Counted from the first letter of the stretch, positions 1 to 7,948 are shown. The stretch is DNA of 18,858 nucleotides from Candidatus Bathyarchaeota archaeon (GCA_020344435.1 CP070826.1:758877-777734); one strand, 5' to 3'. Notes: a model not told the origin generated them from the sequence alone. Made by a program: numbers and translations.

Positions 1-1
1 C

Positions 2-664
2 ATAGGAATAGCAGCCTTCTTTGTGGGCATTTTGGGCATGATGCTATTTCCAGTCGATGGCACTGGTTTTGCTCCTTTGCTCTTGGGAATTTTCTTGGTA
101 CCCTTGCTTTTGCTAGTCGGTTTCGTAGTGTCGCTGATACTTATATATAAACTCATCAAGAGGCGCAACACACACTTCAAGAGACAACAGTTTCTACTTG
201 ATGACATTGTAAAAGCGGCTAAGACCATAGCAGAGAAGAAGGGGGTTGACGCTGAAGTCGGGTTGTCATCCTGTGAGAGAACGGTGAGGGAAGCGACGGC
301 TGAAGAAACCGAAAAAGGCGCTATGCTTTGGGCTATATTGTCCGCGATCATATTCATAGCAGAGTGGTATATCAATTACTTCTTGATGAAGGATTTCTAT
401 AAGCACGAAAGAAGAGAAGATGGTTTCTGGGAGGACCTAAGCAAAGTACTGGGCAAATGTGGCATCGAGTTCTCTGCTCCCAGGAGAAGTGAGATCATAC
501 CCGACAGAAGCTTCGTCCTATATCTGATTCTAAGCATAATAACACTGGGCTTATTCAGAATCTACTGGCTCTACGTCCTGTTGAAAGACCCAAACGAACA
601 CTTCAGATACCACATACAAATCGAAGACCAGCTCCTTAGCACATTAGAATCTGCGAAACTGTAG
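2..664 (+). CDS. Membrane protein with C-terminal DUF4234-like segment, 5' end cut by window
   Basis: The frame is open from base 2 to the TAG at 662-664. A GTG at 23 is the first possible start inside the window, but the codons before it already read as a hydrophobic helix, so the gene probably begins outside. Hydrophobic segments lie in the first 45 residues (two close together, ending in a KLIKRR positive patch), around residues 100-122, and near the C-terminus at roughly 165-190. The last one carries the ITLGLFRIYWLYVLLKDPNE pattern, which resembles the DUF4234 family; that assignment is from memory. A charged region of about 50 residues separates the first and second membrane parts. Function is unknown. 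The gene converges on the SpoIIM-family gene with only 37 bases between the stops. Confidence 0.6.
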   Translation: MGIAAFFVGILGMMLFPVDGTGFAPLLLGIFLVPLLLLVGFVVSLILIYKLIKRRNTHFKRQQFLLDDIVKAAKTIAEKKGVDAEVGLSSCERTVREATAEETEKGAMLWAILSAIIFIAEWYINYFLMKDFYKHERREDGFWEDLSKVLGKCGIEFSAPRRSEIIPDRSFVLYLILSIITLGLFRIYWLYVLLKDPNEHFRYHIQIEDQLLSTLESAKL

Positions 665-701
665 CTAACCAAAGCGTTCCTTCAACGTCTTTCGTAGCGA
701 C

Positions 702-1346
702 CTACATCCCTAGCAGAGAGGGTGTTACATATGTCTCTATAGCAGCCGCTATCATGAGCAATACTAATGACACCACCGCTAGGATCACAGTGTCTTTCAC
801 GTCTCGTCTCAATCTCGCGCCGTCCACTTCCTCGCCGATGACCTTCTTCATGACTGCTTCAGTCGCCATTATATGCCACCGTATTATGGACGAAAATTGG
901 AGAATGAATGCTAGTATCTCTACTATGCCGTGTGGTGTCAATCCCAGTATCGGGTATAGGGCGCCATGAGTGATTCCAGCTGTCACAGCCACAATACCTA
1001 TTATAGCTCCATTAAGCAGAAGCTCCAAGCCTAGAATGAACGTGCCCAACAAAGGTATCCAGACGAGCATCTTGACAGGATCCCAGAAATGTCCAACATT
1101 ATTCAAGAAGATGAAGAAATAGAGATCTTCAGTGAATGCAGGTGGAATCGCGACGTATCTCCTTTCCGAATCTGCCATCGACCAGAGCCAATCAGACAAC
1201 CCTGGAGCCAAGGAGAAGAAGGTTGCCGTCATGATTATGGAGAGGAAGATGATTAGGAAGAAAGATAGAGCAGTCACCTTAATTATCGTTCTGTTCCTAT
1301 AGAGACAATGCTGAAGTGTCTCTTTGGCTTTGGTTAAGTGATCCAT
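702..1346 (-). CDS. Stage II sporulation protein M (SpoIIM/DUF95) family membrane protein
   Basis: Predicted polytopic membrane protein of about 214 residues. It has a short charged N-terminus, a first membrane helix around residues 22-45, a long extracytoplasmic-looking loop, three further hydrophobic stretches, and a last helix close to the C-terminus. The segment THGALYPILGLTPHGIVEI is characteristic of the SpoIIM/DUF95 family, which is widespread in archaea that do not sporulate and has no firm archaeal function. The frame is open to an ATG at 1379. The TATA box at 1397-1405 (minus strand) would place transcription start near 1375, so the ATG at 1346 (MDHLTKAKE) is preferred. The ATG at 1367 is an alternative. 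The promoter contains a strong inverted repeat. Confidence 0.8.
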   Translation of the reverse strand: MDHLTKAKETLQHCLYRNRTIIKVTALSFFLIIFLSIIMTATFFSLAPGLSDWLWSMADSERRYVAIPPAFTEDLYFFIFLNNVGHFWDPVKMLVWIPLLGTFILGLELLLNGAIIGIVAVTAGITHGALYPILGLTPHGIVEILAFILQFSSIIRWHIMATEAVMKKVIGEEVDGARLRRDVKDTVILAVVSLVLLMIAAAIETYVTPSLLGM

Positions 1347-1386
1347 AGGACAGGGGTTCCCGTACATGCATGCAGCCAATGGATTA

Positions 1387-1414
1387 ATTCTTCGTGCTTA
1401 TAAACCCGAAGAAT
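1387..1414 (-). promoter_or_regulatory. TATA box of the spoIIM-like gene inside an inverted repeat
   Basis: ATTCTTCG (1387-1394) and CGAAGAAT (1407-1414) form a perfect 8-bp inverted repeat. The 12-bp centre contains TTTATAAGC on the minus strand, a good archaeal TATA box. A second overlapping dyad, AGAATA-AC-TATTCT, spans 1410-1423. Half-site centres are 20 bp apart, about two helical turns, as expected for a dimeric repressor that would block TBP. The dyads are seen directly; the operator role is inferred. Confidence 0.5.
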
Positions 1415-1516
1415 AACTATTCTGGAATCTTCTTTAGTGGTCACGCAGGATGTCCCACAGAGACCTTGCAAGCCCTATGATTCTGTTTTTAGGATTGTAG
1501 CAGGTTTCGCAAAAAT

Positions 1517-1588
1517 GCTTATGAACGGCTTTAGCCTCTAACTAAGGCTACTTGCAGTAGACTTCGCCCAAGAATAAATATATGAGGT
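1517..1588 (+). promoter_or_regulatory. Putative glmS promoter, leader dyad and ribosome binding site
   Basis: A TATA-like GCTTATGAA lies at 1517-1525, which would put transcription start near 1547. TAGCCT (1532-1537) and AGGCTA (1545-1550) form a 6-bp inverted repeat with a 7-nt spacer at the predicted start point. A GAGGT ribosome binding site at 1584-1588, 7 nt before the ATG, fixes the glmS start. No glmS ribozyme fold was recognised. Confidence 0.4.
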
Positions 1589-1595
1589 ATCGCTG

Positions 1596-3419
1596 ATGTG
1601 CGGAATATTCGGTTGCATCTTCAAAGACAGCGACGCAGCCCCCATAATCCACTCAGCCCTGAAGAGGCTCGAGTATCGTGGTTATGACTCCGTTGGAGAG
1701 GCGGTCCTCCATGGAGCAACTCTCACCATAAAGAAAGATGAGGGAAAGATCGACGACGTCCATTCACTACATAATCTAGACGATCTCGATGGAAGAATCG
1801 GAATAGGCCATACAAGATGGGCGACTCACGGGGCTCCATCCCAAAGAAACGCCCATCCACACACAGACTGTAATGGGCAGATCGCAATAGTCCATAACGG
1901 AATTGTAGAGAATTTCTTGGGGCTCAGGAGGGAGCTTGAAGAACGCGGACATGCCTTTCGCTCCAAAACCGATACCGAGATTGTCTCCCATTTAATCGAA
2001 GAAGGGTTAACGGAAGGCTTGACTCTTCCAGAAGCAGTTCGTGGAGCCGTCGGACGACTTGAGGGATCATACGCGATTGCCGTAGTTTCCGTACTGGAGC
2101 CAGACAAGATAGTGTGTGCGAGAAAGGAGAGCCCGCTTGTTCTTGGTGTAGCTGACGACGCGCTTTACTGCGCCTCTGACATCCCCGCCTTCCTTCCATT
2201 GACTAACAAGGTGGTTATAATCAATGATGGAGAGCTTGCTGTCCTTCACGACAAAGGATACGAAATTCGGAAGATTGCTGATGGCACCACGATTTCAAGA
2301 GAGCCTGAGGTAATCGACTGGACGCCTGAGATGGCGGCGAAGCAGGGATATCCCCACTTTATGCTTAAGGAAATTCGTGAGCAGCCTCTCTGCTTGAGGA
2401 ACACTCTGAGATTACAGGAGCAATATCTAGAGCTGATGACAACTTTCCTCGACCGTGCAGGCGAAGTCTTCTTGGTGGCCTGTGGGACCTCCTATCATGC
2501 ATGCCTCGCGGCCTCCTACATGTTTTCCAAACTTGCTATGCTGGCGACCCACCCTGTTATCGCTTCCGAGTTTGTCGAGCAGCATGGGAGTGCCGTGAAC
2601 ATCGACAGCACCATTTTGGCAGTCAGCCAGTCAGGGGAGACCGCGGACACTCTAGCTGCCGTCGGGGTTTCAAGGCAGCGTGCCGCCACTATACTTGGAT
2701 TAACTAACGCAATAGACTCAACTCTGACCCGCATCTCACGCGTCTACATATGTCAGCAGTCTGGTCCCGAAATCGGTGTCGCTGCCACGAAAACCTTCAC
2801 CTCACAGCTCTCTGTTCTGTCTCAGCTCGCCTTGAGGTTGGCAAAGAGAAGGGGCAAAATCTCTCATGAGGAGATCGAGGATCTCGAGGAGAAGCTTGAG
2901 CAGATTCCAGATATTGTTGAAAACATCATCAAGTCTCGGGAGGAGGATGTGAAGCGGCTTGCGATGAAGTATCGAGACAAAGATTGCTTCTTCTTTCTTG
3001 GGAGGGGGGTGAGTTCAGCCTCTGCCCTAGAGGGTAGGCTGAAGCTCTTAGAGATAGCCTATGCTCCTTCTATCGCCTATCCCGCTGGCGAGAGCAAACA
3101 CGGACCTATCAGCCTCATACAACCTGGTTTTCCGGTGGTCTTTATCTGCCCGAGGGATGGCACCAGAAAGACAATTATTGGAAACATCATGGAGATGAAG
3201 GCCCGTGGCGCTTCGATAATCGCGATTATAGAGGAAGGGGACGAGGAGATTAGGAGCCTTGCGGATGATTACATCGAAGTTACGAACGGCCTACCAGAGA
3301 TTCTTTCACCAATTCCCTACGTGATTCCGTTACAACTCTTCGCGTACTACGTGGCTGTCGCGAGAGGTCACGACCCAGATAAGCCCCGAAATCTGGCGAA
3401 ATCCGTCACTGTTCAATAA
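1596..3419 (+). CDS. glmS: Glutamine--fructose-6-phosphate aminotransferase (isomerizing)
   Basis: Makes glucosamine-6-phosphate from fructose-6-phosphate and glutamine, the first step to UDP-GlcNAc; cytosolic. At 607 residues it is full length for the family. Cys2 right after Met is the N-terminal nucleophile of the class II glutamine amidotransferase domain (about residues 1-220), with RWATHGAPSQRNAHPH and HNGIVEN following. Two SIS sugar-isomerase domains follow. The first has VACGTSYHACLAA and the phosphosugar loop SQSGETADT; the second has AGESKHGPISLI. The C-terminus PRNLAKSVTVQ matches the family's closing motif with the catalytic lysine. The YRGYDSVGEA segment is a slight departure from the more usual YRGYDSAGVA. 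The ATG has a GAGGT site 7 nt upstream. The methyltransferase gene follows after 68 nt. Confidence 0.97.
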   Translation: MCGIFGCIFKDSDAAPIIHSALKRLEYRGYDSVGEAVLHGATLTIKKDEGKIDDVHSLHNLDDLDGRIGIGHTRWATHGAPSQRNAHPHTDCNGQIAIVHNGIVENFLGLRRELEERGHAFRSKTDTEIVSHLIEEGLTEGLTLPEAVRGAVGRLEGSYAIAVVSVLEPDKIVCARKESPLVLGVADDALYCASDIPAFLPLTNKVVIINDGELAVLHDKGYEIRKIADGTTISREPEVIDWTPEMAAKQGYPHFMLKEIREQPLCLRNTLRLQEQYLELMTTFLDRAGEVFLVACGTSYHACLAASYMFSKLAMLATHPVIASEFVEQHGSAVNIDSTILAVSQSGETADTLAAVGVSRQRAATILGLTNAIDSTLTRISRVYICQQSGPEIGVAATKTFTSQLSVLSQLALRLAKRRGKISHEEIEDLEEKLEQIPDIVENIIKSREEDVKRLAMKYRDKDCFFFLGRGVSSASALEGRLKLLEIAYAPSIAYPAGESKHGPISLIQPGFPVVFICPRDGTRKTIIGNIMEMKARGASIIAIIEEGDEEIRSLADDYIEVTNGLPEILSPIPYVIPLQLFAYYVAVARGHDPDKPRNLAKSVTVQ

Positions 3420-3446
3420 CAGATTGAATGTTGAAGGGAGCCACAA

Positions 3447-3458
3447 AGTCTTAAGACT
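3447..3458. promoter_or_regulatory. 12-bp perfect palindrome between glmS and pcm
   Basis: AGTCTTAAGACT is a perfect 12-bp palindrome in the 68-nt gap, 30 nt before the pcm ATG. Its centre could serve as a weak TATA element, which would put a start point near 3478, or it could be a small operator. Nothing else here looks like a promoter, so co-transcription with glmS is also possible. Confidence 0.25.
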
Positions 3459-3487
3459 GATACTGACAATATTCCACCTGATGGAGA

Positions 3488-4194
3488 ATGCATAATCGAA
3501 GCTGGGAAGACTTGGTTCAGAGACTGATAAGCCAAGGCGTCCTCAAATCTCCTCATGTCATTCAGGCGCTACGCCGAGTCCTCCGAGAATCATTCACACC
3601 TGAGAGGATGAGGTCTTACGCAGCCGTGGATTCCCCGATTCCAATAGGCTACGGGCAGACAATCTCTGCGCCTCACAGCTGATCCAACTGCGATCTGCTG
3701 GGCGAGACATGGTTTCAATTATGGATGAGGCCTTGGAGTTGGAGGTGGGACACAGGGTGCTTGAGATAGGCGCGGGCTCGGGTTGGCACGCCGCCACAGT
3801 GGCAGAGATCGTTGCGCCATCTGACATACCTACGGAAGAGTGGGGACATGTCTATACCGTGGAAATCGTCCATGAACTAGCTTGCCTTGCGCGAGAAAAC
3901 ATCCAGAGGGCCGGATATGGAGATCGTGTGACTGTTGTCTGTGGAGACGGCTCCGAGGGCTATGGGAAAGAAGCCCCTTATGACCGTGTCCTGGTGACGG
4001 CTGCGGCTCCTCAAGTCCCCACGCCACTTACGGAACAGTTGAAGATTGGCGGCATCTTGGTGATACCTATTGGCGGCACTTACCTTTTTCAAAGCCTCCG
4101 GAGAATCAGAAAAGAAGATGGTCAATTAAGAGAGGAGAACCTAGGTGGAGTTGCCTTCGTACCGCTAACTGGGAAGTACGGTCACAAACTCTAA
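3488..4194 (+). CDS. pcm: Protein-L-isoaspartate O-methyltransferase, interrupted by a 32-nt insert
   Basis: Repairs isoaspartyl residues in damaged proteins using S-adenosylmethionine; cytosolic. The first part (3488-3676) encodes 63 residues ending IPIGYGQTISAPH and then hits TGA at 3680. The second part (3709-4194, another frame) begins MVSIMDEALELE and carries the SAM-binding motif VLEIGAGSGWHAATV, then GDGSEGYG, APYDRVLVTAAAPQVP and the family C-terminus GGVAFVPLTGKYG. Homologues read ISAPHMV without a break, so removing exactly 32 nt (3677-3708, or shifted by up to 2 left or 1 right) rebuilds a full 224-residue enzyme. It could be an intron, a ribosome-bypass element, a disabling insertion or an assembly error. 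The stop codons of this gene and FEN1 overlap convergently at 4191-4194. Confidence 0.85.
3677..3708 (+). other. 32-nt hairpin-forming insert inside pcm
   Basis: These bases separate the His and Met codons of the conserved ISAPHMV motif. Both edges carry ACA (3675-3677 and 3707-3709). Within the insert CAGCUGAUC (3676-3684) pairs with GAUCUGCUG (3692-3700) around a 7-nt loop, with one U-U mismatch. Exon bases CGCC (3669-3672) can extend the stem with GGCG (3701-3704), leaving a 3-nt UCA bulge. A full bulge-helix-bulge splice motif with the required 32-nt spacing was looked for and not found. Confidence 0.6.
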
Positions 4195-5222
4195 CCAAAG
4201 AACTGTTCAATGGTTGTTTTTTCTCTGAGTTCTCTCAATCCGTAATCGATCTTTTCTAGGGCTCTTTTGACTCGGTTTTCTGAGAAGTCTCTTTCGTTGC
4301 AAAGGAAGTCTACTACCTCCTCGTCGTTGGGTCTTCTCCATTTCAGTTTGTAATTGTCTGTGACCTTGGGCTCGAGGAATATCTGCCTTATTCGATTGGG
4401 TGGCACGGGAAAGTCTCCTTCCTCTAGATTTGGGATCTTCTCGAGGCTGCCGTGTGTCTTGACTAATTTGAGCGCTGTTTTTGGGCCTATGCCTTTTATA
4501 CCATCTGGGTTGTAGTCTGTTCCTATGAGGATACCGATGTCTACCAACTGCTTATGTGTTAGACTCAGCTCTTTCAGAACCTGGTTTAGGCTAACGATTT
4601 CAGGGACAACCTCGACGTAGACTTTCTTCCCAGGGAGTTTTCTTTTTCCTGAGAGGGTTAAGTTTCTTATGAGAAAGGGTGCTCCGAATAGCAAGCTGTC
4701 GTAGTCTTGGCTTGCACAGAAGTTTGTGGCTCCTTTTCTAGCCAGATGAGCGGCCTGCGCCTCACCTTCACTTGGAGCCTGTATCCAGGGTATGCCTATG
4801 TAATCTAGGAGGCGCTTGCTGTCCTCAGTCATGTAGTCTTTCAAGCGAGAAGTTGCTTGGGCGTAAGTGTGCGCCTCTTCCACCTTGCCAGCTTTGAGGG
4901 CCTTTTCATATTTTATGGCTGCTGCTTCTTTTATCCGCGTACGACGTTTTATCTCCACCTCTTTGAGGGCTGGGGGGGTTCCGTCGAAAACGTAGACTGG
5001 TTTTATTGTCATTTCAACAAGGTTTGCTGTTCTATATAGGATGCCAGAAAGGTGGCTTGTTACTCTACCCGTTTGATCTTTCAGTGGAGTTCCATCTGGC
5101 TGTCTGATAATAGCTAGGAACTGATATAGAGCGTTGTAAGCGTCAACGGCGATAGATTTGCCACCTAGACTGGAAAGTTTTGGGGTTGTCTTGGGCACTA
5201 GATCACGCAAGTTGACGCCCAA
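4191..5222 (-). CDS. fen: Flap endonuclease 1
   Basis: Structure-specific 5' nuclease that removes flaps during Okazaki fragment maturation and repair, docked on PCNA. At 343 residues it has the usual archaeal length. The N-terminal XPG region runs from residue 1, with metal ligands Asp27 (VDAYNAL) and Asp80 (FDGTPP). The internal region holds Glu152 and Glu154 (APSEGEAQAAHLARKG), Asp173 and Asp175 (SQDYDSLLFG) and Asp236 (IGTDYNPDGIKGIGPKTA, leading into the helix-hairpin-helix). The C-terminus KTTIEQFFG is a PIP-box-like PCNA-binding tail, with Lys where Gln is usual. The start is TTG at 5222, judged from the MGVNLRDL family N-terminus; no clear Shine-Dalgarno is seen. All catalytic acids are present. 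Confidence 0.96.
   Translation of the reverse strand: MGVNLRDLVPKTTPKLSSLGGKSIAVDAYNALYQFLAIIRQPDGTPLKDQTGRVTSHLSGILYRTANLVEMTIKPVYVFDGTPPALKEVEIKRRTRIKEAAAIKYEKALKAGKVEEAHTYAQATSRLKDYMTEDSKRLLDYIGIPWIQAPSEGEAQAAHLARKGATNFCASQDYDSLLFGAPFLIRNLTLSGKRKLPGKKVYVEVVPEIVSLNQVLKELSLTHKQLVDIGILIGTDYNPDGIKGIGPKTALKLVKTHGSLEKIPNLEEGDFPVPPNRIRQIFLEPKVTDNYKLKWRRPNDEEVVDFLCNERDFSENRVKRALEKIDYGLRELREKTTIEQFFG
4217..4222 (+). terminator. Possible U-tract terminator for pcm
   Basis: A run of six T, flanked by T-rich sequence, starts 23 nt after the pcm stop codon on the plus strand, inside the 3' end of the convergent FEN1 gene. Archaeal transcription often ends at such tracts without a hairpin. Confidence 0.3.
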
Positions 5223-5256
5223 TGACTACGCACCTTGTCTAACATCGATGAGATGT

Positions 5257-5271
5257 GGTAATAAAGTTACC
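5257..5271 (-). promoter_or_regulatory. Putative fen promoter with dyad
   Basis: CTTTATTA on the minus strand (5259-5266) is a TATA-like element about 40 nt before the TTG start. It sits in a small inverted repeat, GGTAA-TAAAG-TTACC (5257-5271). The predicted start point near 5237 would give a leader of about 15 nt. Confidence 0.35.
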
Positions 5272-5373
5272 GAACGAATGTGGATGCATGGGGAAGAAAC
5301 CAATGAACCATCGACATAGCATTCGGATTGTCAGAGAAAGGCCAGGACTCTAATAGTTGATAGAACAACTACC

Positions 5374-5610
5374 CTACTCTTTCTTCTCCTTCAACTCTAC
5401 CCGTCTCTTCCCCTTGACGGAACTGGAGACGCGAATCCTGCCTTCAATCTCCAGCCTCAACAGAACCCTGTTCAGCTCCCCAAACCCAACATTGTCATAG
5501 GACTCTCTCAACATATCGAATAGCTCGTCATCAGTTAGGGCGCCCTTGCTCTCTAAAAACTCGACAACCTTCACATCCAAGGGCTCAGCCCTCCAAGTTC
5601 GAGTCGACAA
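5374..5610 (-). CDS. Small winged-helix DNA-binding-like protein, downstream of cdc48
   Basis: A 78-residue protein with predicted helix-turn-helix character. It has helices around residues 12-22 (DVKVVEFLESKG) and 26-36 (DDELFDMLRES), a recognition-like helix at 42-55 (FGELNRVLLRLEIEG), then a beta wing RIRVSS..KGKRRVEL and a lysine-rich end. It resembles small archaeal winged-helix proteins but I cannot name the family. The start is TTG at 5610. GGAGAC immediately precedes it, and only 13 nt separate it from the cdc48 stop, so it is almost certainly co-transcribed with cdc48. It could be a regulator or an adaptor; neither is shown by the sequence. Confidence 0.75.
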   Translation of the reverse strand: MSTRTWRAEPLDVKVVEFLESKGALTDDELFDMLRESYDNVGFGELNRVLLRLEIEGRIRVSSSVKGKRRVELKEKKE

Positions 5611-5623
5611 GTCTCCAACCGCC

Positions 5624-7795
5624 CTATGCCACAGGAGTTGCGGGTTTCTTCACTCGTCTGACCTGTTTCATGAAGCTCCTGTACCAAGCTTCCATATCCG
5701 ACGAGATGGTGGGGCCGACCTTCCCCATGGCTTCTTTGAAATTGGCAAGCGTGACCTCTTTGGATTTGATGTCGCTCCGCAACGCGTGCATCGCTGCCTC
5801 GCGACATAGAGCGTCGATATCCGCCCCAGAATAGTTATCCGTCATCTTTGCCAAACTAGTCAAGTCGACATCCTTCGCTAGGGGCATATCTTTAGTGTGG
5901 ACCTTGAAAATCTCTGACCTAGCTTTCTCTTTGGGGTCGGGAACATAAATCAACCTGTCAAACCTGCCGGGTCGAAGAACAGCCGGATCAACGATGTCAG
6001 GTCTATTGGTGGCGGCGACGACAACAACATCCTCTAAGGCTATGATTCCGTCTAGCTCTGTCAACAACTGACTGATCACGCGCTCGGTTACGCCGCTGTC
6101 TGCGTAGCCCATGCCCCTCCTCGGCACCAGAGAATCAAACTCGTCAAAGAATATAACGGCTGGAGCGGCCATCCTACCCTTTCTGAAAACCTCCCGAATT
6201 GCCTTCTCTGACTCTCCAACCCACTTGGAAAAGATCTCTGGGCCCTTGATTGTAACGAAGTTGGCCTCACTCTCAGTGGCAACGGCCCTGGCCAACAGTG
6301 TCTTCCCACATCCAGGCGGACCAAAGAGCAGGATCCCCTTGGGAGGTCTGATGCCCATTCTGCCAAAGACTTCTGAATTCTTCAGAGGCCACTCAACAGC
6401 TTCCATAAGCTCCTCCTTCACATTCTCCAAACCACCAATATCCTCCCAATGAACTGCTGGAACCTCGATATACACCTCTCTCATCGCGGTCGGGGTGATC
6501 TCCTTGTAGGCGTTCAAGAAATCATCCATTATGATTTCCATCTTCTCTAAAACGCTAGGCGGGATGCGCTCTTCCTCTAGGTTTATCTCGGGCAGATACC
6601 GACGCAGAGCTTTCATGGCGGTTTCACGACTCAAGGCCATCCCGTCCGCTCCTGTGTAGCCATGCGTCATCGCGGAAAGCTTCTCCAGATTGACATCATC
6701 AGCCAACGGCATTCCTCTCGTGTGTATCTGCAGAATCTCGTGGCGTGCCTTCTTGTCCGGTACGCCTATCTCAATCTCCCGATCAAACCTTCCCGGTCTC
6801 CGAAGAGCGGGATCAAGGGCATTAACTCTGTTCGTTGCGCCTATAACTATCACGTTGCCTCTTCCCGCGAGGCCATCCATCAAGGCAAGAAGCTGGGCAA
6901 CCACTCGCCTCTCCACCTCACCTGTGACCTCTTCCCTTTTCGGTGCTATAGCGTCTAGCTCGTCGATGAAGATTATTCCAGGCGAGTTCTTTTCAGCCTG
7001 CTCAAATATCTCCCGAAGTCTAGCCTCTGACTCGCCATAGAATTTACTCATTATTTCTGGACCATTTATGGAGAAGAAGTTTGCTTCCGACTCGTTCGCA
7101 ACAGCTCTAGCGAGTAAGGTTTTCCCGCAGCCTGGCGGACCATGTAGCAGGACCCCCTTAGGCGGGTCTATGCCTAATCTCTGGAAGAGTTCGGGGTGCC
7201 GTAAGGGAAGCTCAACCATCTCTCGTATGCGTTGAATCTCCTCGTGTAGTCCGCCTATGTCTTCGTAGGTGGTGCGGGGCATCCCTCTAGCCTCAGGAGC
7301 TGGCTCGTTTAGGATCTGCAGGTTCGTGTCGTATGTCATTCTGACTATTCCGTGGGGACGGGTCTTTGTGACGGTGAAGGGTATAGCATGGCCTAACATC
7401 ATGACGAGGGTGGAGTCTCCTTCAACAAAAGTCCTCTCCATAAGCCTGTTCTTGACGAAGTTGGTGAAGTCTTCGTCAACGTTCAATCTCATGTCGATTG
7501 GAGCCAAGATGACGTTTGTCGCGTCCTTGACCTTGCCTGGACTGATAACCACATACTCATTTATTGCAACTCCCGCATTCTTACGTGTGAACCCATCGAT
7601 TCTCATGATGTCTTTCTTCTGGTCCTCAGAGTATGCTGGCCAAGCTATCGCAGCTGTGGTTCTTTTACCTTTGATTTCGACTACGTCACCAGCAGAGATT
7701 CCCAACTTCTTCATGGCTCTCTGATCGATTCTTGCTATTCCTCTACCGACATCACGTTGCTTGGCATCTCCGACTCTCAGTTGAGCTTCACTCAT
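5624..7795 (-). CDS. cdc48: CDC48/VAT-type AAA+ ATPase with two ATPase domains
   Basis: Hexameric unfoldase (archaeal VAT/p97) that pulls proteins apart for degradation or remodelling. At 723 residues it is typical. The N-domain (double-psi barrel plus second subdomain) spans about residues 1-180. D1 has Walker A GPPGCGKT at 219-226, Walker B FIDELDA with Asp278-Glu279, and the arginine-finger region RRPGRFDRE near 332-340. D2 has Walker A at 492-499, Walker B FFDEFDS with Asp551-Glu552, and LRPGRFDR near 607-614. D2 has DEFD where DEID is commonest, and D1 reads TGADGMALSRETA where most homologues have GADLAAL.REAA. The C-terminus ends KKPATPVA, with no hydrophobic-Tyr-X proteasome tail. The ATG is preceded by AGG and GAGG. 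The winged-helix gene follows after 13 nt. Confidence 0.97.
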   Translation of the reverse strand: MSEAQLRVGDAKQRDVGRGIARIDQRAMKKLGISAGDVVEIKGKRTTAAIAWPAYSEDQKKDIMRIDGFTRKNAGVAINEYVVISPGKVKDATNVILAPIDMRLNVDEDFTNFVKNRLMERTFVEGDSTLVMMLGHAIPFTVTKTRPHGIVRMTYDTNLQILNEPAPEARGMPRTTYEDIGGLHEEIQRIREMVELPLRHPELFQRLGIDPPKGVLLHGPPGCGKTLLARAVANESEANFFSINGPEIMSKFYGESEARLREIFEQAEKNSPGIIFIDELDAIAPKREEVTGEVERRVVAQLLALMDGLAGRGNVIVIGATNRVNALDPALRRPGRFDREIEIGVPDKKARHEILQIHTRGMPLADDVNLEKLSAMTHGYTGADGMALSRETAMKALRRYLPEINLEEERIPPSVLEKMEIIMDDFLNAYKEITPTAMREVYIEVPAVHWEDIGGLENVKEELMEAVEWPLKNSEVFGRMGIRPPKGILLFGPPGCGKTLLARAVATESEANFVTIKGPEIFSKWVGESEKAIREVFRKGRMAAPAVIFFDEFDSLVPRRGMGYADSGVTERVISQLLTELDGIIALEDVVVVAATNRPDIVDPAVLRPGRFDRLIYVPDPKEKARSEIFKVHTKDMPLAKDVDLTSLAKMTDNYSGADIDALCREAAMHALRSDIKSKEVTLANFKEAMGKVGPTISSDMEAWYRSFMKQVRRVKKPATPVA

Positions 7796-7832
7796 CCTGA
7801 CACGTTCCTCAGTATGTGACCTTCTGTATGGG

Positions 7833-7852
7833 AATATAAAAATCTTATATTA
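7833..7852 (-). promoter_or_regulatory. Putative cdc48 promoter, AT-rich dyad
   Basis: AATATAA (7833-7839) and TTATATT (7845-7851) are inverted around 5 nt. On the minus strand TTTTTATATT gives a TATA box 38-47 nt before the cdc48 ATG, placing transcription start near 7812. The dyad may be a by-product of two overlapping TATA elements, since a plus-strand box would read equally well. Confidence 0.4.
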
Positions 7853-7948
7853 GTCTATCAGTCAACGTCTTCGCCACCTTGGGATTCACATTTTGGAGTC
7901 ATCTCTCCTAGGCGGAGGATTGCGTTGAGTAGAGAAAGGACAGTAGTC

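Noticed and set aside
3655..3730. Canonical bulge-helix-bulge splice motif at the pcm insert
   Set aside because: Placements of the 32-nt excision give at most two Watson-Crick pairs, or only wobble-rich pairing, in the central helix. The bulge plus 4-bp helix that does form has no matching second 3-nt bulge at the needed position.
7269..7724. Plus-strand open frame of 151 codons
   Set aside because: It is antisense to the conserved CDC48 N-domain, with no ribosome binding site or recognisable product.
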